From Tabrizicola sp. (GTDB lineage Bacteria > Pseudomonadota > Alphaproteobacteria > Rhodobacterales > Rhodobacteraceae), in NCBI GenBank assembly GCA_025458105.1, contig JALOTD010000027.1, positions 1 through 64,000 on the forward strand: DNA of 64,000 bases, given 5' to 3'. Under the pieces are notes generated by a model. It was not told the origin of the DNA. It searched no databases and worked only from the letters and a program-made list of their open reading frames with translations. Made by a program: the position numbers and the translations under genes. This document shows positions 35,221 to 44,595 of this stretch, in pieces; within the stretch, counting starts at the first letter, position 1; each line of letters opens with the position of its first letter.

Positions 35221-36540
35221 ATGAATTTCCGTCGCCGTGATGTGCTTGGGTTCACGATTGCCGCGCCTGTTGCGCTGAGCCTGAGCCCCGCCTTCGCGGC
35301 CGATCGCGCCGAAATCTCGCGCGAGGTCCTCTTGACCTGGCACAAGCTGATTCTGGAGCTGGTGCGCCATACAGCAACCTATGTGCCCCCCGTTGCGGCG
35401 CGGGCTTTTGCCTATTGCGGGATCACGGCGCATGAGGCGCTGGCTGCGGGCAATTCGAAGCTGGTCAGCCTGGCGGGGCAGGTGACCGATCTTCTCCCCC
35501 TCCCAGCCCGAACCGAGGGCGCATTCGATGAGCCTTGCGTGCTGCATGCCGCACTTCAGGCGACGGTTGCAGAGTTGTTCTTCAACACTGGCCCCACTGG
35601 CCAGCGCGCGATGGAAGCGATGGGTCGGAAGCTGGGAGAGACAGCCAGCGCCGGGATCGACAGCGCGGTCGTCGAACGCAGCGTGACCTATGGCAAGACC
35701 GTGGCCGAACATATCCTGGCCTGGTCGCGCGCCGACGGTGGCGCTGTGGTCGAAAACATGGGCTTCCCGATGGACTACACCCCCGGCACGCGCCCGCAGG
35801 ACTGGGTTCCCACGAACCTGATCCGTCTGCAGCAGGCGCCCCTTCTGCCCGGCTGGGCCAACTGCCGGCCCTTCGCCGTGCCGTCCGCGCTGGCCTCTGA
35901 CCCCGGCCCGCACCCGGATTATGACGAAGCACCGGAGTCCGTGTTCCGCGGCTTTGCACAGGAGGTCTACGATACGGGCCGCAGCCTGACCGACGAACAG
36001 AAGCTGATCGCCCGATTCTGGTCGGACGACCCGATGCTGACCTTCACCCCGGCGGGGCACTGGATCGCCATCGTCCTGCAGATCGCCGAACGCGACGCGC
36101 TGCCCGTCGAGGTGATCTCGTCCACGCTGGCCAAGCTGGGCGTCGCACAGGCGGATGCGTTCATCTCCTGTTGGGCGACCAAGTACATGTACAACCTGCT
36201 GCGCCCCGTGACCTACATCAAACGCCACATCGACCCCGCTTGGGAACCCTTGCTCATCACGCCGCCCTTCCCGGAATACACCTCGGGCCACTCGACACAG
36301 TCGGGCGCGGCCTCGACTGTGCTGACCTCGGTCTTTGGTGAGGGCTTTGCCTTCGACGACGAGACGCATGTGGACGAAGGCCTGCCGATGCGCAGCTTCC
36401 CTTCCTTTGCGGCGGCGGCGGAAGAGGCTGCGATTTCGAGGCTGTATGGCGGGATCCACTTCCGGTTCGGCAATGAGAAAGGGCTGGAGCAGGGCCGCGC
36501 CGTGGGCGCCTACGCCGCCGCGCTGAGGACTGAAGCCTGA
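35221..36540 (+). CDS. Tat-exported vanadium haloperoxidase-like PAP2 protein
   Basis: This 439-aa protein has a twin-arginine signal (MNFRRRDVLGFTIAAPVALS, cleavage near AFAA). The PAP2/vanadium-haloperoxidase signature is in three parts: K321-x6-R328-P329 in KYMYNLLRP, SGHS at 355-358 (H357), and SRLYGGIHFRFG with the vanadate-binding His at H413. The family motif normally ends HxxxD; here the Asp position is G417. The protein is periplasmic. It could be a haloperoxidase or an acid phosphatase relative. GGGAGGG precedes the ATG at 35221. Its stop overlaps the ATG of the FG-GAP gene. Confidence 0.85.
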   Translation: MNFRRRDVLGFTIAAPVALSLSPAFAADRAEISREVLLTWHKLILELVRHTATYVPPVAARAFAYCGITAHEALAAGNSKLVSLAGQVTDLLPLPARTEGAFDEPCVLHAALQATVAELFFNTGPTGQRAMEAMGRKLGETASAGIDSAVVERSVTYGKTVAEHILAWSRADGGAVVENMGFPMDYTPGTRPQDWVPTNLIRLQQAPLLPGWANCRPFAVPSALASDPGPHPDYDEAPESVFRGFAQEVYDTGRSLTDEQKLIARFWSDDPMLTFTPAGHWIAIVLQIAERDALPVEVISSTLAKLGVAQADAFISCWATKYMYNLLRPVTYIKRHIDPAWEPLLITPPFPEYTSGHSTQSGAASTVLTSVFGEGFAFDDETHVDEGLPMRSFPSFAAAAEEAAISRLYGGIHFRFGNEKGLEQGRAVGAYAAALRTEA

Positions 36541-38099
36541 TGCGGACCGTCCTGTTCCTGGCCATCGCCAGCCCCGCCCTGGCCGAACCTGTTATCCCGA
36601 CCTTCACCGATGAAACCGTAACGGCGGGGTTTTCGACGACTTACGAAGGCGACTGGGAATACATGGTGGGCGGGGGTGTCGCCACCTTCGACTGTTCGGG
36701 CGACGGTTTCCCAGAGGTGTTCCTTTCCGGCGGTGCCGCCCCCTCGGCACTGTATCTGAACCGCAGTACCCAGGGCGGCGCGCTGGCGTTCGAAAAGACC
36801 GACGCAGTGACGCTGGACGCCGTTCTGGGGGCCTATCCCTTGGACATCGACAGCGACGGGGTGCTGGACCTCGTGATCCTGCGGCTGGGAGAGAACCGGT
36901 TGCTTAAGGGCCTTGGCGACTGCAAGTTCCAGGACGCGACCGCTGACTGGGGTTTTGACGGGGGCGATGCCTGGTCCACCGCCTTTGCCGCGATCTGGGA
37001 AAAGGGGCAGACGTGGCCCACCCTTGCCATCGGCAACTATGTCGACCGCAAGGAAGAGGCCTTTCCCTGGGGGTCCTGCACCGACAACTGGCTGCACCGC
37101 CCGGATGGCCAGCACTTTGCACCGCCGATCCCGCTGACGCCGTCCTTTTGCGCGCTTTCGCTGCTGTTCACCGACTGGAACAACTCGGGCCAGCCAGCCC
37201 TGCGCGTGTCGAACGACCGCGAGTATTACAAGGGCGGCCAGGAACAGATGTGGCATCTGGAGCCCGGCCAGCCCCCACGCCTTTACACCGAGAAGGACGA
37301 CGGCTGGAAGCGGCTGCGCATCTGGGGGATGGGGATTGCAGCGGCGGACATCACGCGGGACGGCTATCAGGACTATTTCCTGACCTCCATGGCCGACAAC
37401 AAGCTGCAGATCCTGAAGGACCCCGCCTCTGGCAAACCGGACTTTGCGGACCTTGCATTCAGGTCCGGGATCACCGCACACCGCCCCTACACTGGCGGGG
37501 ATCTGAGGCCATCGACCGCCTGGCACCCGCAGTTTGCCGATGTGAACAATGACGGGTGGCTTGATCTCTTCATCGCCAAGGGCAATGTCGCCAAGATGCC
37601 GGACTTTGCGGCTGCAGACCCGAACAACCTGCTTCTGGGTCAGGCAGACGGCACTTTCGTCGAGGCAGGCGATCGTGCGGGCGTCGCCAGCATGGGCATC
37701 GCGCGAGGGGCTCAGGTGGTGGACCTGAACCTTGACGGCATGCTGGATGTTGTTGTGGTGAACCGCTGGACACCGGCCGAGGTCTGGCGTCAGTCTGGCG
37801 ACAATCCCGGCGCCTGGGTTCAGGTGCGGCTGCAGCAGGATGGCGCCAACCGTGATGCCATCGGCTCGATCATCGAGATCCGGCGGGGTAAGGACGTGGA
37901 GCGGCACGAGATTGCATCTGGCGGCGGCCATGTCTCGGGCTCTGTCGGTTGGCTGCACTTCGGCCTCGGAGCCAGCGAGACGGCAGACTTGCGGGTGATT
38001 TGGCCCGATGGCACCGCCGGAGACTGGCTGACCCTGCCTGCACGAAGCTTTCATGTTCTGGACCGGCAGGCCGGACCGAAGGCCTGGTCTGCGAACTGA
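36540..38099 (+). CDS. Secreted CRTAC1-like FG-GAP / ASPIC-UnbV protein
   Basis: This 519-aa protein has a short signal peptide (MRTVLFLAIASPALAEP). The middle is a beta-propeller of FG-GAP/VCBS repeats, with calcium-loop motifs such as DCSGDGFPEVF, DIDSDGVLDLVIL, DVNNDGWLDLFIA and DLNLDGMLDVVVV. The C-terminus (about 420-510) is an ASPIC/UnbV domain: DAIGSIIEIRRGKDVERHEI and VGWLHFGLGASETADLRVIW. The function of CRTAC1-like proteins in bacteria is unknown. The ATG overlaps the haloperoxidase-like stop by one base (TGATG), so the two exported proteins are co-translated. Confidence 0.88.
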   Translation: MRTVLFLAIASPALAEPVIPTFTDETVTAGFSTTYEGDWEYMVGGGVATFDCSGDGFPEVFLSGGAAPSALYLNRSTQGGALAFEKTDAVTLDAVLGAYPLDIDSDGVLDLVILRLGENRLLKGLGDCKFQDATADWGFDGGDAWSTAFAAIWEKGQTWPTLAIGNYVDRKEEAFPWGSCTDNWLHRPDGQHFAPPIPLTPSFCALSLLFTDWNNSGQPALRVSNDREYYKGGQEQMWHLEPGQPPRLYTEKDDGWKRLRIWGMGIAAADITRDGYQDYFLTSMADNKLQILKDPASGKPDFADLAFRSGITAHRPYTGGDLRPSTAWHPQFADVNNDGWLDLFIAKGNVAKMPDFAAADPNNLLLGQADGTFVEAGDRAGVASMGIARGAQVVDLNLDGMLDVVVVNRWTPAEVWRQSGDNPGAWVQVRLQQDGANRDAIGSIIEIRRGKDVERHEIASGGGHVSGSVGWLHFGLGASETADLRVIWPDGTAGDWLTLPARSFHVLDRQAGPKAWSAN

Positions 38100-38597
38100 A
38101 GCACCGAAAGGATTCGGCGACGAATCGCGTGTGGAGGACAGAGGTCTGGCGATGAAGTTCATCTCTGGGTTGCAAACGCGGCAGCGGACGGCCGCGGAAA
38201 GCCGCCCGGCGCCGAACGAAAAATCGAAAACCTTCGCCCATCATTGATTTTTTTGCCACAGGCCCCTCCCGAAAGCGACCGTGTCCTCATGCAGCGCACA
38301 AAAGCCGCGACCCACCCGAAAAATGGGCAGTTACCGCAATTCCAGCGGCCCATACCGGTGCTCAGCAGGATGCCGTCGCAGCTTTGCCCCAAAGTCACCG
38401 TCGTGACGCCACTTTTTGCCGGTCTGCCGCTTAGCATATTGCGCAAATAGCGACTGACCTCGCCATAAAGACCTGTCAACGTGGGTTGCAGAAACAATCT
38501 GCCCCGCTCACCCTGTGTTCAGGCGAGGGTGGCCCAAGGCAGTGCAACAGCAGGATGGGTCACTGGCAGAAGGTAAATGTACGGGACAGACTAGACC
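38100..38597. other. 498-base region without a confident gene, upstream of the kinase gene
   Basis: No open frame here looks like a gene. A 31-codon frame at 38153-38248 and a Cys-rich minus-strand frame at 38159-38497 lack family features and Shine-Dalgarno sites. The stretch includes a T-run (38248-38254) after the short frame and is less GC-rich towards its middle. It probably holds the end of the haloperoxidase/FG-GAP transcript and the promoter of the kinase gene; I cannot point to a clear -35/-10 pair. Confidence 0.4.
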
Positions 38598-39716
38598 ATG
38601 CAAGGCTCATCCGAACTTGATCCACGGCTGGAGCCGCCCTCCTATCAGGCCGACGGCGACACGATCGCCGATGACCTGAAGCCCGGCGCGCAGCTTCTGG
38701 ACGGACAATACACGATTCTTGGGTTCCTGAACTCTGGCGGGTTCGGGATCACCTATCTGGCCAAGGATTCGCTCGACCGGACCGTCGTGATCAAGGAATG
38801 CTTTCCGAACAACCTGTGCCGCAGGTCCAGCACCATCGTCCGCGCCCGGTCACGCAAGCACACCGGCGATTTCCGGAGCTTTGTCGAGAATTTCATGGCC
38901 GAGGCGCGCAGCCTCGCACGGCTGGTTCACCCGAACATCGTCGGCGTTCATCAGGTGTTCGAAGACAACGACACCGCCTACATGGCCATCGACTACATCA
39001 ACGGCAAAGACCTGAACGACATCCTGAACTCGACAGATCAGGCCTTCACGCCAGACGAGGTTGTCGTTCTGCTGAAGAAAATGCTCAGCGCGGTCGAATT
39101 CATCCATCAGACCGGAATCCTGCATCGCGATATCTCGCCCGACAACATCCTGATCGACCAGAACGGCAACCCCGTGCTGATCGACTTTGGCGCGGCCAGT
39201 GAACAGGTCGTGCGCGCAACACGCGTGCTGACCGGACGACGCGTCGTCAAGGACGGCTATTCTCCGCAGGAGTTTTACCTGACTGGGGCGGCGCAAAGCG
39301 AATCGAGCGACCTCTATGCGTTGGGGGCCACTTTCTACCATGTGATCACCGGCAAGGCTCCGCCGGAAAGCCAGCGGCGGCTGGCCATGGTCGCGGAAGG
39401 CTCGCCCGATCCTTATGTCAAGCTTGCCGGGCGCTTTGAGGGCTATCCGCCCGGGTTTCTGGAAGCAATCGACAAGGCCACGCGCGTGCTGCCCCGGGAC
39501 AGGATCCAGTCGGCGGCAGAGTGGCTGGAAATGATTGAACAGGGCGCCGAACAGGCCGCTGAGATCAATCAGATCCCGGCAGACGCCATCGCCATGCCAC
39601 GCAGTCAGCCTGCTGCAGCCGCTGGGTTCTTTGAAGCCAACAAGGGTTACTTCATTGGTGCAGGCCTTGCCGCAGTTGCGGTCGCGCTGGCCGGGATCTG
39701 GACAGCTCTTGGCTGA
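38598..39716 (+). CDS. Ser/Thr protein kinase with C-terminal membrane anchor
   Basis: This 372-aa protein carries a Hanks-type kinase domain at about residues 38-315: a Gly-rich loop in FLNSGGFGITYLAKD, catalytic Lys K66 in VVIKECFP, catalytic loop HRDISPDN (D178, N183), and DFG at 196-198 in LIDFGAASE. EFYLTGAAQSESSDLYALGA matches the APE/subdomain IX area in derived form. After a linker, one transmembrane helix (about 348-370, GYFIGAGLAAVAVALAGIWT) anchors it with the kinase in the cytosol. No PASTA, FHA or phosphatase partner is adjacent, so its targets are unknown. Confidence 0.92.
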   Translation: MQGSSELDPRLEPPSYQADGDTIADDLKPGAQLLDGQYTILGFLNSGGFGITYLAKDSLDRTVVIKECFPNNLCRRSSTIVRARSRKHTGDFRSFVENFMAEARSLARLVHPNIVGVHQVFEDNDTAYMAIDYINGKDLNDILNSTDQAFTPDEVVVLLKKMLSAVEFIHQTGILHRDISPDNILIDQNGNPVLIDFGAASEQVVRATRVLTGRRVVKDGYSPQEFYLTGAAQSESSDLYALGATFYHVITGKAPPESQRRLAMVAEGSPDPYVKLAGRFEGYPPGFLEAIDKATRVLPRDRIQSAAEWLEMIEQGAEQAAEINQIPADAIAMPRSQPAAAAGFFEANKGYFIGAGLAAVAVALAGIWTALG

Positions 39717-39739
39717 CCAGCCAGGGGGGCAGAGGTGCC

Positions 39740-40414
39740 ATGTGTGATCTGGTGATCTTCGATTGCGACGGCGTCCTGATCGACAGCGAGATCATTTCGG
39801 CCCGGATGCTGATCGACGAGCTGGCTTTGCTTGGTATCGACATCGACTTGCCCTATGTCGCGCGCCACTTTCTTGGGCGCAGCTACCCCACCGTGATGGA
39901 AACCATCCGCCGCGAGTACGGCGTAGACCTGCCGCCCGCGTTCGAGGATCAGTACCGCGAAAGACTGTTGGAAGGATTCCGAAAGGATCTCAAAATCATG
40001 CCGGGCGTTGTTGATGTCTTGTCTCAACTGGCGATCCCGTTTTGTGTGGCCACATCCTCCAGCCCGCGCCGGGCAGAGATGTCGTTGGACCTGACTGGCC
40101 TAAGGCCTCTGATCAGCGACCGGCTGTTTACCGCCAGTCAGGTGGCGCGCGGCAAGCCTGCACCCGACCTCTTCCTGTTCGCCGCCGCACAAATGGGTGT
40201 TGACCCGGCCCGTGCCCTGGTGATCGAGGACAGCCTGACGGGTCTGAAAGCCGCCCACGCTGCGGGAATGCCGGTCTGGTGGTTCACCGGCGGCAGCCAT
40301 TTCCGGACAGGCAGCGCCGCACCCGAACCCTCGCTCGACGCCCAGCCGCAGCGGAGATTTGACGATTTCGGTGCGTTCTTTCAGACTGCCCCTCGCCTGC
40401 GGAGGCCGCAATGA
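39740..40414 (+). CDS. HAD-superfamily phosphatase of the polyol cluster
   Basis: This 224-aa beta-phosphoglucomutase-like HAD hydrolase has nucleophile motif IFDCDGVLIDSE (D8, D10), the Thr/Ser motif in CVATSSSPRR, Lys in RGKPAPDLF, and the acidic motif VIEDSLTG. The substrate is likely a sugar or polyol phosphate given the neighbours. Its stop overlaps the ATG of the SorC regulator gene (ATGA), so it is coupled to the regulator rather than to the transporter operon. Confidence 0.88.
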   Translation: MCDLVIFDCDGVLIDSEIISARMLIDELALLGIDIDLPYVARHFLGRSYPTVMETIRREYGVDLPPAFEDQYRERLLEGFRKDLKIMPGVVDVLSQLAIPFCVATSSSPRRAEMSLDLTGLRPLISDRLFTASQVARGKPAPDLFLFAAAQMGVDPARALVIEDSLTGLKAAHAAGMPVWWFTGGSHFRTGSAAPEPSLDAQPQRRFDDFGAFFQTAPRLRRPQ

Positions 40415-41367
40415 ACCGCCACGATCCCGAACCCAGCCTGCATGACGAAGCCGCGCGGGCGGGCTGGCTTTATTATGTCGGCGGCCTGACACAGGACCAG
40501 ATTGCCAGCGAACTTGGCGTCAGCCGCCAGCGTGCCCAGCGCTTGGTCAGCCGGGCCATGGCCGAAGGGCTGATCCAGGTCCGACTGAACCATCGGATCG
40601 GCGTCTGCCTTGATCTGGAAGCTGAACTTTGCCGCCACTTCGGGCTGATGCGGGCGCGGGTGGCACCCGGTCTGGGCCCCGGCGCCGACCCGGTTCGAGC
40701 CATTGCGCCCGCCGCCGCTGCCGAACTGGAGCGTTTCCTTCGGATGCATGACCCTTTGGTCATCGCTTTGGGCACCGGGCGGGCAATGCGCGGGATGGTC
40801 GATGCGTTGGTGGAGATCGACGCCCCGCAGCATCGCCTTGTGTCCCTGATCGGCAACATCGCCCCCGATGGTTCAGCAAGTTTCTTCGACGTGGTCATGC
40901 GGATTGCTGACAAGGTCCGTGCGCCGCACTACCCAATGCCGGTCCCGGTCATCAGCCCCACACCCGAGGAGAACGCGGCCTTCCATGCGCTGGCCCCTGT
41001 GCAGAAGGTTGTCGCACTTGCCGAAGCCGCGACCGTGGTCTTCGTTGGTGTCGGCCAGATGTCGAACGACGCACCGCTCTTGGCCGATGGCTTCGTCACC
41101 CGCTCCGAACTGGATGAGATGCAGCGCGCAGGAGCAGTTGGGGAGGTGGCCGGCTGGGTTTTCGACTCAGAGGGTCGCTACCTTGATCTGGGAACCAATA
41201 CCCGGACCGGCGGGGTGCGTGTGGCACCTGGACTTGAGAGGCCCTCGATCGGCATTGCTGCAGGCGCATCCAAAGTGCCCGCAATTCATGCCGCCGTGAA
41301 ATCGCGTATCATCAATGGCTTGATAACGGACGAGCCGACAGCCCGCGCCCTGCTTTCGCGCACCTGA
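40411..41367 (+). CDS. smoC: SorC/DeoR-type polyol-responsive transcriptional regulator
   Basis: This 318-aa regulator has an N-terminal HTH (about 18-58: LTQDQIASELGVSRQRAQRL) and a C-terminal sugar-phosphate-sensing domain of the SorC type (VIALGTGRAMRGMVDAL, VVFVGVGQMSNDAPLL, GEVAGWVFDSEGRYLD, IAAGASKVPAIHAAVKSRII). It should bind a polyol-derived ligand and control the smo operon that starts 104 bases downstream. The gene name rests on position and family relative to the Rhodobacter sphaeroides smo region. Confidence 0.87.
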   Translation: MNRHDPEPSLHDEAARAGWLYYVGGLTQDQIASELGVSRQRAQRLVSRAMAEGLIQVRLNHRIGVCLDLEAELCRHFGLMRARVAPGLGPGADPVRAIAPAAAAELERFLRMHDPLVIALGTGRAMRGMVDALVEIDAPQHRLVSLIGNIAPDGSASFFDVVMRIADKVRAPHYPMPVPVISPTPEENAAFHALAPVQKVVALAEAATVVFVGVGQMSNDAPLLADGFVTRSELDEMQRAGAVGEVAGWVFDSEGRYLDLGTNTRTGGVRVAPGLERPSIGIAAGASKVPAIHAAVKSRIINGLITDEPTARALLSRT

Positions 41368-41415
41368 CCTTCGCATCTGCGGCGGAAGTGGGGGCTTGAC
41401 GACTCCGTTGCAAGT

Positions 41416-41450
41416 ATGAGCATTTACCCATTAGTCGATGATTTGCTCAT
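41416..41450. promoter_or_regulatory. Probable operator of the polyol operon
   Basis: ATGAGCA at 41416-41422 is exactly mirrored by TGCTCAT at 41444-41450, 21 bases apart, between the SorC-family gene and smoE. A second, nested repeat GATGA/TCATC flanks 41442-41446. A possible -35 (TTGACG, 41396-41401) lies just upstream, so binding here could block the smoE promoter. The regulator assignment is inferred from position only. Confidence 0.5.
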
Positions 41451-41471
41451 CTACTGCCAAGGGAGGATACC

Positions 41472-42782
41472 ATGACCAAGACGCTCCGTGCCCTTTTGGG
41501 CGCGACGGCTTTGCTTACCCTGTCGGGGGCCGCAATCGCCGAAACCACCATCACCGTCGCCACCGTGAACAATGGCGACATGGTCCGGATGCAGGGCCTG
41601 ATGGATGACTTCAACGCCAAGCACCCCGACATCAAGGTGGAATGGGTAACGCTTGAGGAAAACGTCCTGCGCCAGAACGTCACGACCGACATCGCCACAG
41701 GCGGCGGTCAGTATGACGTCATCACCATCGGCACCTATGAGGTTCCGATCTGGGGCAAGCAGGGCTGGCTTGCATCCCTGAACGACCTGCCGGCGGAATA
41801 CGACGTCGATGACCTGCTGCCGGCGATCCGCGGCGGTCTGACGGTCGACGGCACGCTATATGCCTCGCCCTTCTATGGCGAAAGCTCGATGGTCATGTAC
41901 CGCACCGACCTGATGGAAGCGGCCGGTCTGACGATGCCTGACGCGCCAACCTGGGCCGATATCGAGAAGGCCGCGGCCGCCATGACGAACAAGGACGCTG
42001 AAATCTACGGCGTCTGCCTGCGCGGCAAGGCCGGCTGGGGCGAGAACATGGCTTTCCTGACCGCGATGTCGAACTCGTTCGGCGCGCGCTGGTTTGATGA
42101 GGCCTGGAACCCGCAGTTCGACAGCCCGGAGTGGAAGGCGACGCTCGACTTCTACCTCAACCTGATGAACAACTACGGCCCGCCCGGTGCCTCGAACAAC
42201 GGCTTCAACGAAAACCTGACCCTGTTCAACCAGGGCAAGTGCGGCATGTGGATCGATGCCACGGTTGCGGCAAGCTTCGTGACCGGCAAGGATTCGACCG
42301 TCGCTGACAAGGTCGGTTTCACTTTGGCCCCCGACAATGGTCTGGGCAAGCGCGGCAACTGGCTTTGGGCCTGGTCGCTGGCCATTCCGGCCTCCAGCCA
42401 GAAGCAGGACGCGGCCAAGACTTTCATCAACTGGGCCACGAACAAGGACTACCTGGCGCTCGTCGCATCGAAAGAAGGCTGGGCGAACGTTCCTCCGGGA
42501 ACCCGCACCTCGCTGTATTCCAACGAGGAATATGCGAAGGTTCCGTTCGCCAAGATGACGATCGACAGCATCAACGCGGCTGACCCGAACGCGCCGACTG
42601 TGAAGCCGGTTCCTTACGTCGGGGTCCAGTTCGTCGCGATCCCCGAGTTCCAGGGTCTGGGCACGACGGTGGGTGAACTCTTCTCGGCAGCTCTTGCCGG
42701 TCAGTCGACTGCCGACGAGGCGCTGGCCGCCGCGCAGGCTGCCGTGGCCGAAGAGATGAAAGCCGCAGGCTACATCCAGTAA
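41472..42782 (+). CDS. smoE: Polyol ABC transporter, periplasmic binding protein
   Basis: This 436-aa family 1 solute-binding protein has a 24-residue signal peptide (LRALLGATALLTLSGAAIAE). The mature protein has ITVATVNNGDMVRMQGLMDD, YDVITIGTYEVPIWGKQGWL and NEEYAKVPFAKMTIDSINAA, closely matching sorbitol/mannitol-binding SmoE proteins of Rhodobacter. It captures sorbitol, mannitol and related polyols in the periplasm and hands them to SmoFG. GGGAGG lies just before the ATG. Two strong hairpins follow the stop. Confidence 0.93.
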   Translation: MTKTLRALLGATALLTLSGAAIAETTITVATVNNGDMVRMQGLMDDFNAKHPDIKVEWVTLEENVLRQNVTTDIATGGGQYDVITIGTYEVPIWGKQGWLASLNDLPAEYDVDDLLPAIRGGLTVDGTLYASPFYGESSMVMYRTDLMEAAGLTMPDAPTWADIEKAAAAMTNKDAEIYGVCLRGKAGWGENMAFLTAMSNSFGARWFDEAWNPQFDSPEWKATLDFYLNLMNNYGPPGASNNGFNENLTLFNQGKCGMWIDATVAASFVTGKDSTVADKVGFTLAPDNGLGKRGNWLWAWSLAIPASSQKQDAAKTFINWATNKDYLALVASKEGWANVPPGTRTSLYSNEEYAKVPFAKMTIDSINAADPNAPTVKPVPYVGVQFVAIPEFQGLGTTVGELFSAALAGQSTADEALAAAQAAVAEEMKAAGYIQ

Positions 42783-42791
42783 TCCTCCCCT

Positions 42792-42844
42792 CCGGGGCTG
42801 GCGCTCGCCGGCCCCGGACACCCTTCGGGCGGGCTACCGCCCGC
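42792..42844 (+). promoter_or_regulatory. Two intercistronic hairpins between smoE and smoF
   Basis: The first stem is TCCGGGGCTGG (42792-42802) with CCGGCCCCGGA (42809-42819), including one wobble pair. The second is CGGGCGG (42827-42833) with CCGCCCG (42838-42844) around GCTA. Neither is followed by T-runs. Hairpins after the binding-protein gene commonly stabilise its mRNA or attenuate the downstream permease genes, giving more binding protein than membrane subunits. Confidence 0.6.
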
Positions 42845-42874
42845 CGTTTCCGCGCCCTGCCCGGAGCCAGCCCC

Positions 42875-43747
42875 ATGTCAACGCAATCCACCCGCATGGC
42901 CGCCCGCTTCATGGTGGCGCCGTCCGTGATCGTCCTCTTCATCTGGATGATCGTGCCTCTGGCAATGACGGCCTATTTCTCGTTCCGTCTGTACCGCCTT
43001 CTGTCGCCGGACCGGACGGGATGGGTCGGCTTCAACAACTATGTCTGGTTCTTCAACTCGCCCGACTTCTGGCTGGCGCTGACCAATACGCTGTTGCTCG
43101 TGGGTGGAGTGCTGGTGATCACGGTCGTCCTGGGCATCCTGATCGCGCTGCTCTTGGACCAGCCGGTCAAGGGCCAGGGCGTGCTGCGCATCCTGGTGAT
43201 CGCGCCCTTCTTCGTCATGCCGCCCGTCGCCGCCTCGATCTGGGAAAACCTGTTCATGCATCCGCAGAACGGGCTTTTTGCCGCCATTGCCCGGGGTTTC
43301 GGCGCACAACCCATTCTGTTTCTTGAGAACTACCCGATGCCCTCCGTCATTGGCATCGTCGCCTGGGAATGGCTGCCCTTTGCCACGCTGATCTTTGTCA
43401 CCGCGCTGCAATCGCTGTCGTCCGAGCAACTGGAAGCGGCCGAGATGGACGGGGCCTCCGCCTTCAACCGGTTCCGCTACATCATCCTGCCGCACCTGAC
43501 CCGCGCCATCACGGTCGTCATCCTGATCCAGACGATCTTCCTTCTGGGCATCTTCGGCGAGATCTTCACGACCACCCAGGGCGGGCCCGGATCGGCCTCG
43601 ACCACCCTGCCTTACATGATCTTCAAGCAGGCGATCGTCGCCAAGGACATCGGCCGCGCCGCCGCCGGGGGGATCATCGCGGTGATCCTGGCCAACATCG
43701 TCGCCTACTTCCTGATGCGCGGCATAGGCCGCCATCTGGACGCATGA
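42875..43747 (+). CDS. smoF: Polyol ABC transporter permease 1
   Basis: This 290-aa inner-membrane permease of the MalF type has six predicted transmembrane helices (for example FMVAPSVIVLFIWMIVPLAM, VLVITVVLGILIALLL and ITVVILIQTIFLLGIFGEIF). The EAA loop that docks on the ATPase is LEAAEMDGASAFNRFRYIIL (about 188-207). It forms the membrane channel with SmoG. The start at 42875 follows a CCGGAG motif after the two hairpins. Confidence 0.93.
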   Translation: MSTQSTRMAARFMVAPSVIVLFIWMIVPLAMTAYFSFRLYRLLSPDRTGWVGFNNYVWFFNSPDFWLALTNTLLLVGGVLVITVVLGILIALLLDQPVKGQGVLRILVIAPFFVMPPVAASIWENLFMHPQNGLFAAIARGFGAQPILFLENYPMPSVIGIVAWEWLPFATLIFVTALQSLSSEQLEAAEMDGASAFNRFRYIILPHLTRAITVVILIQTIFLLGIFGEIFTTTQGGPGSASTTLPYMIFKQAIVAKDIGRAAAGGIIAVILANIVAYFLMRGIGRHLDA

Positions 43748-43757
43748 GGAGAGACCA

Positions 43758-44588
43758 ATGGCCCGCGCCGCATCCCCCCGCAAGCAGCTGATCACGACAC
43801 TGGCCGCCTGGTCGGTCGCGCTGATCATCTTCTTCCCCGTCCTTTGGATGATCCTGACCAGCTTCAAGACCGAAGCCAGCGCGGTTGCCTCGCCGCCGGA
43901 ACTTCTGGGTGCGGATTGGACGCTGGACAACTATGCCGAAGTCTGGTCGCGGTCGGACTACCCCCGGTTCTTCTGGAACTCGGTCGTGATCTCGGTCGGC
44001 TCGACCCTGCTTGGGCTGGCCATCGCGATCCCCGCTGCCTGGTCTATGGCCTTCGTGCCCGGCAAGCGGACCAAGGACCTTCTGATGTGGATGCTGTCGA
44101 CCAAGATGATGCCCGCAGTCGCGGTGATGATCCCGATCTACTTGCTGTTCCAATGGCTTGGCATCTTCGACACCCGCATCGGCCTGATCCTCGCGCTGAT
44201 GCTGATGAACCTGCCGATCATCATCTGGATGCTTTACACCTACTTCAAGGAAATCCCGGGCGAGATCCTTGAGGCCGCGCGGATGGATGGCGCGTCCTTG
44301 TGGAACGAGATCGTCTATGTCCTGACGCCGATGGCTATCCCCGGCATCGCGTCCACCATGCTGCTGAACGTGATCCTGGCCTGGAATGAGGCGTTCTGGA
44401 CGATCACGCTGACCACCACCAAGGCAGCTCCTCTCTCGGCCTTCATCGCCAGCTTCTCGGCGCCGCAGGGCCTGTTCTACGCAAAACTTTCGGCAGCCAG
44501 CGCCATGGCGATCCTGCCGATCCTGATCCTGGGCTGGTTCAGCCAGAAACAGCTCGTCCGCGGCCTGACCTTCGGCGCGGTGAAGTGA
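43758..44588 (+). CDS. smoG: Polyol ABC transporter permease 2
   Basis: This 276-aa MalG-type permease starts [20 protein letters not shown]. It has six hydrophobic helices and the EAA loop [20 protein letters not shown] (about residues 170-189). It ends in [16 protein letters not shown], the typical MalG C-terminal tail. It follows smoF after 10 bases with AGGAGAG as the ribosome-binding site. Confidence 0.93.
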   Translation: MARAASPRKQLITTLAAWSVALIIFFPVLWMILTSFKTEASAVASPPELLGADWTLDNYAEVWSRSDYPRFFWNSVVISVGSTLLGLAIAIPAAWSMAFVPGKRTKDLLMWMLSTKMMPAVAVMIPIYLLFQWLGIFDTRIGLILALMLMNLPIIIWMLYTYFKEIPGEILEAARMDGASLWNEIVYVLTPMAIPGIASTMLLNVILAWNEAFWTITLTTTKAAPLSAFIASFSAPQGLFYAKLSAASAMAILPILILGWFSQKQLVRGLTFGAVK

Positions 44589-44595
44589 GGTAGTC

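Noticed and set aside
35168-35271. 14-bp direct repeat TTGCCGCGCCTGTT at 35168 and 35258
   Set aside because: One copy lies in the signal-peptide codons of the haloperoxidase-like gene; GC-rich 14-mers this close are plausible by chance, and no flanking structure supports a mobile or regulatory element.
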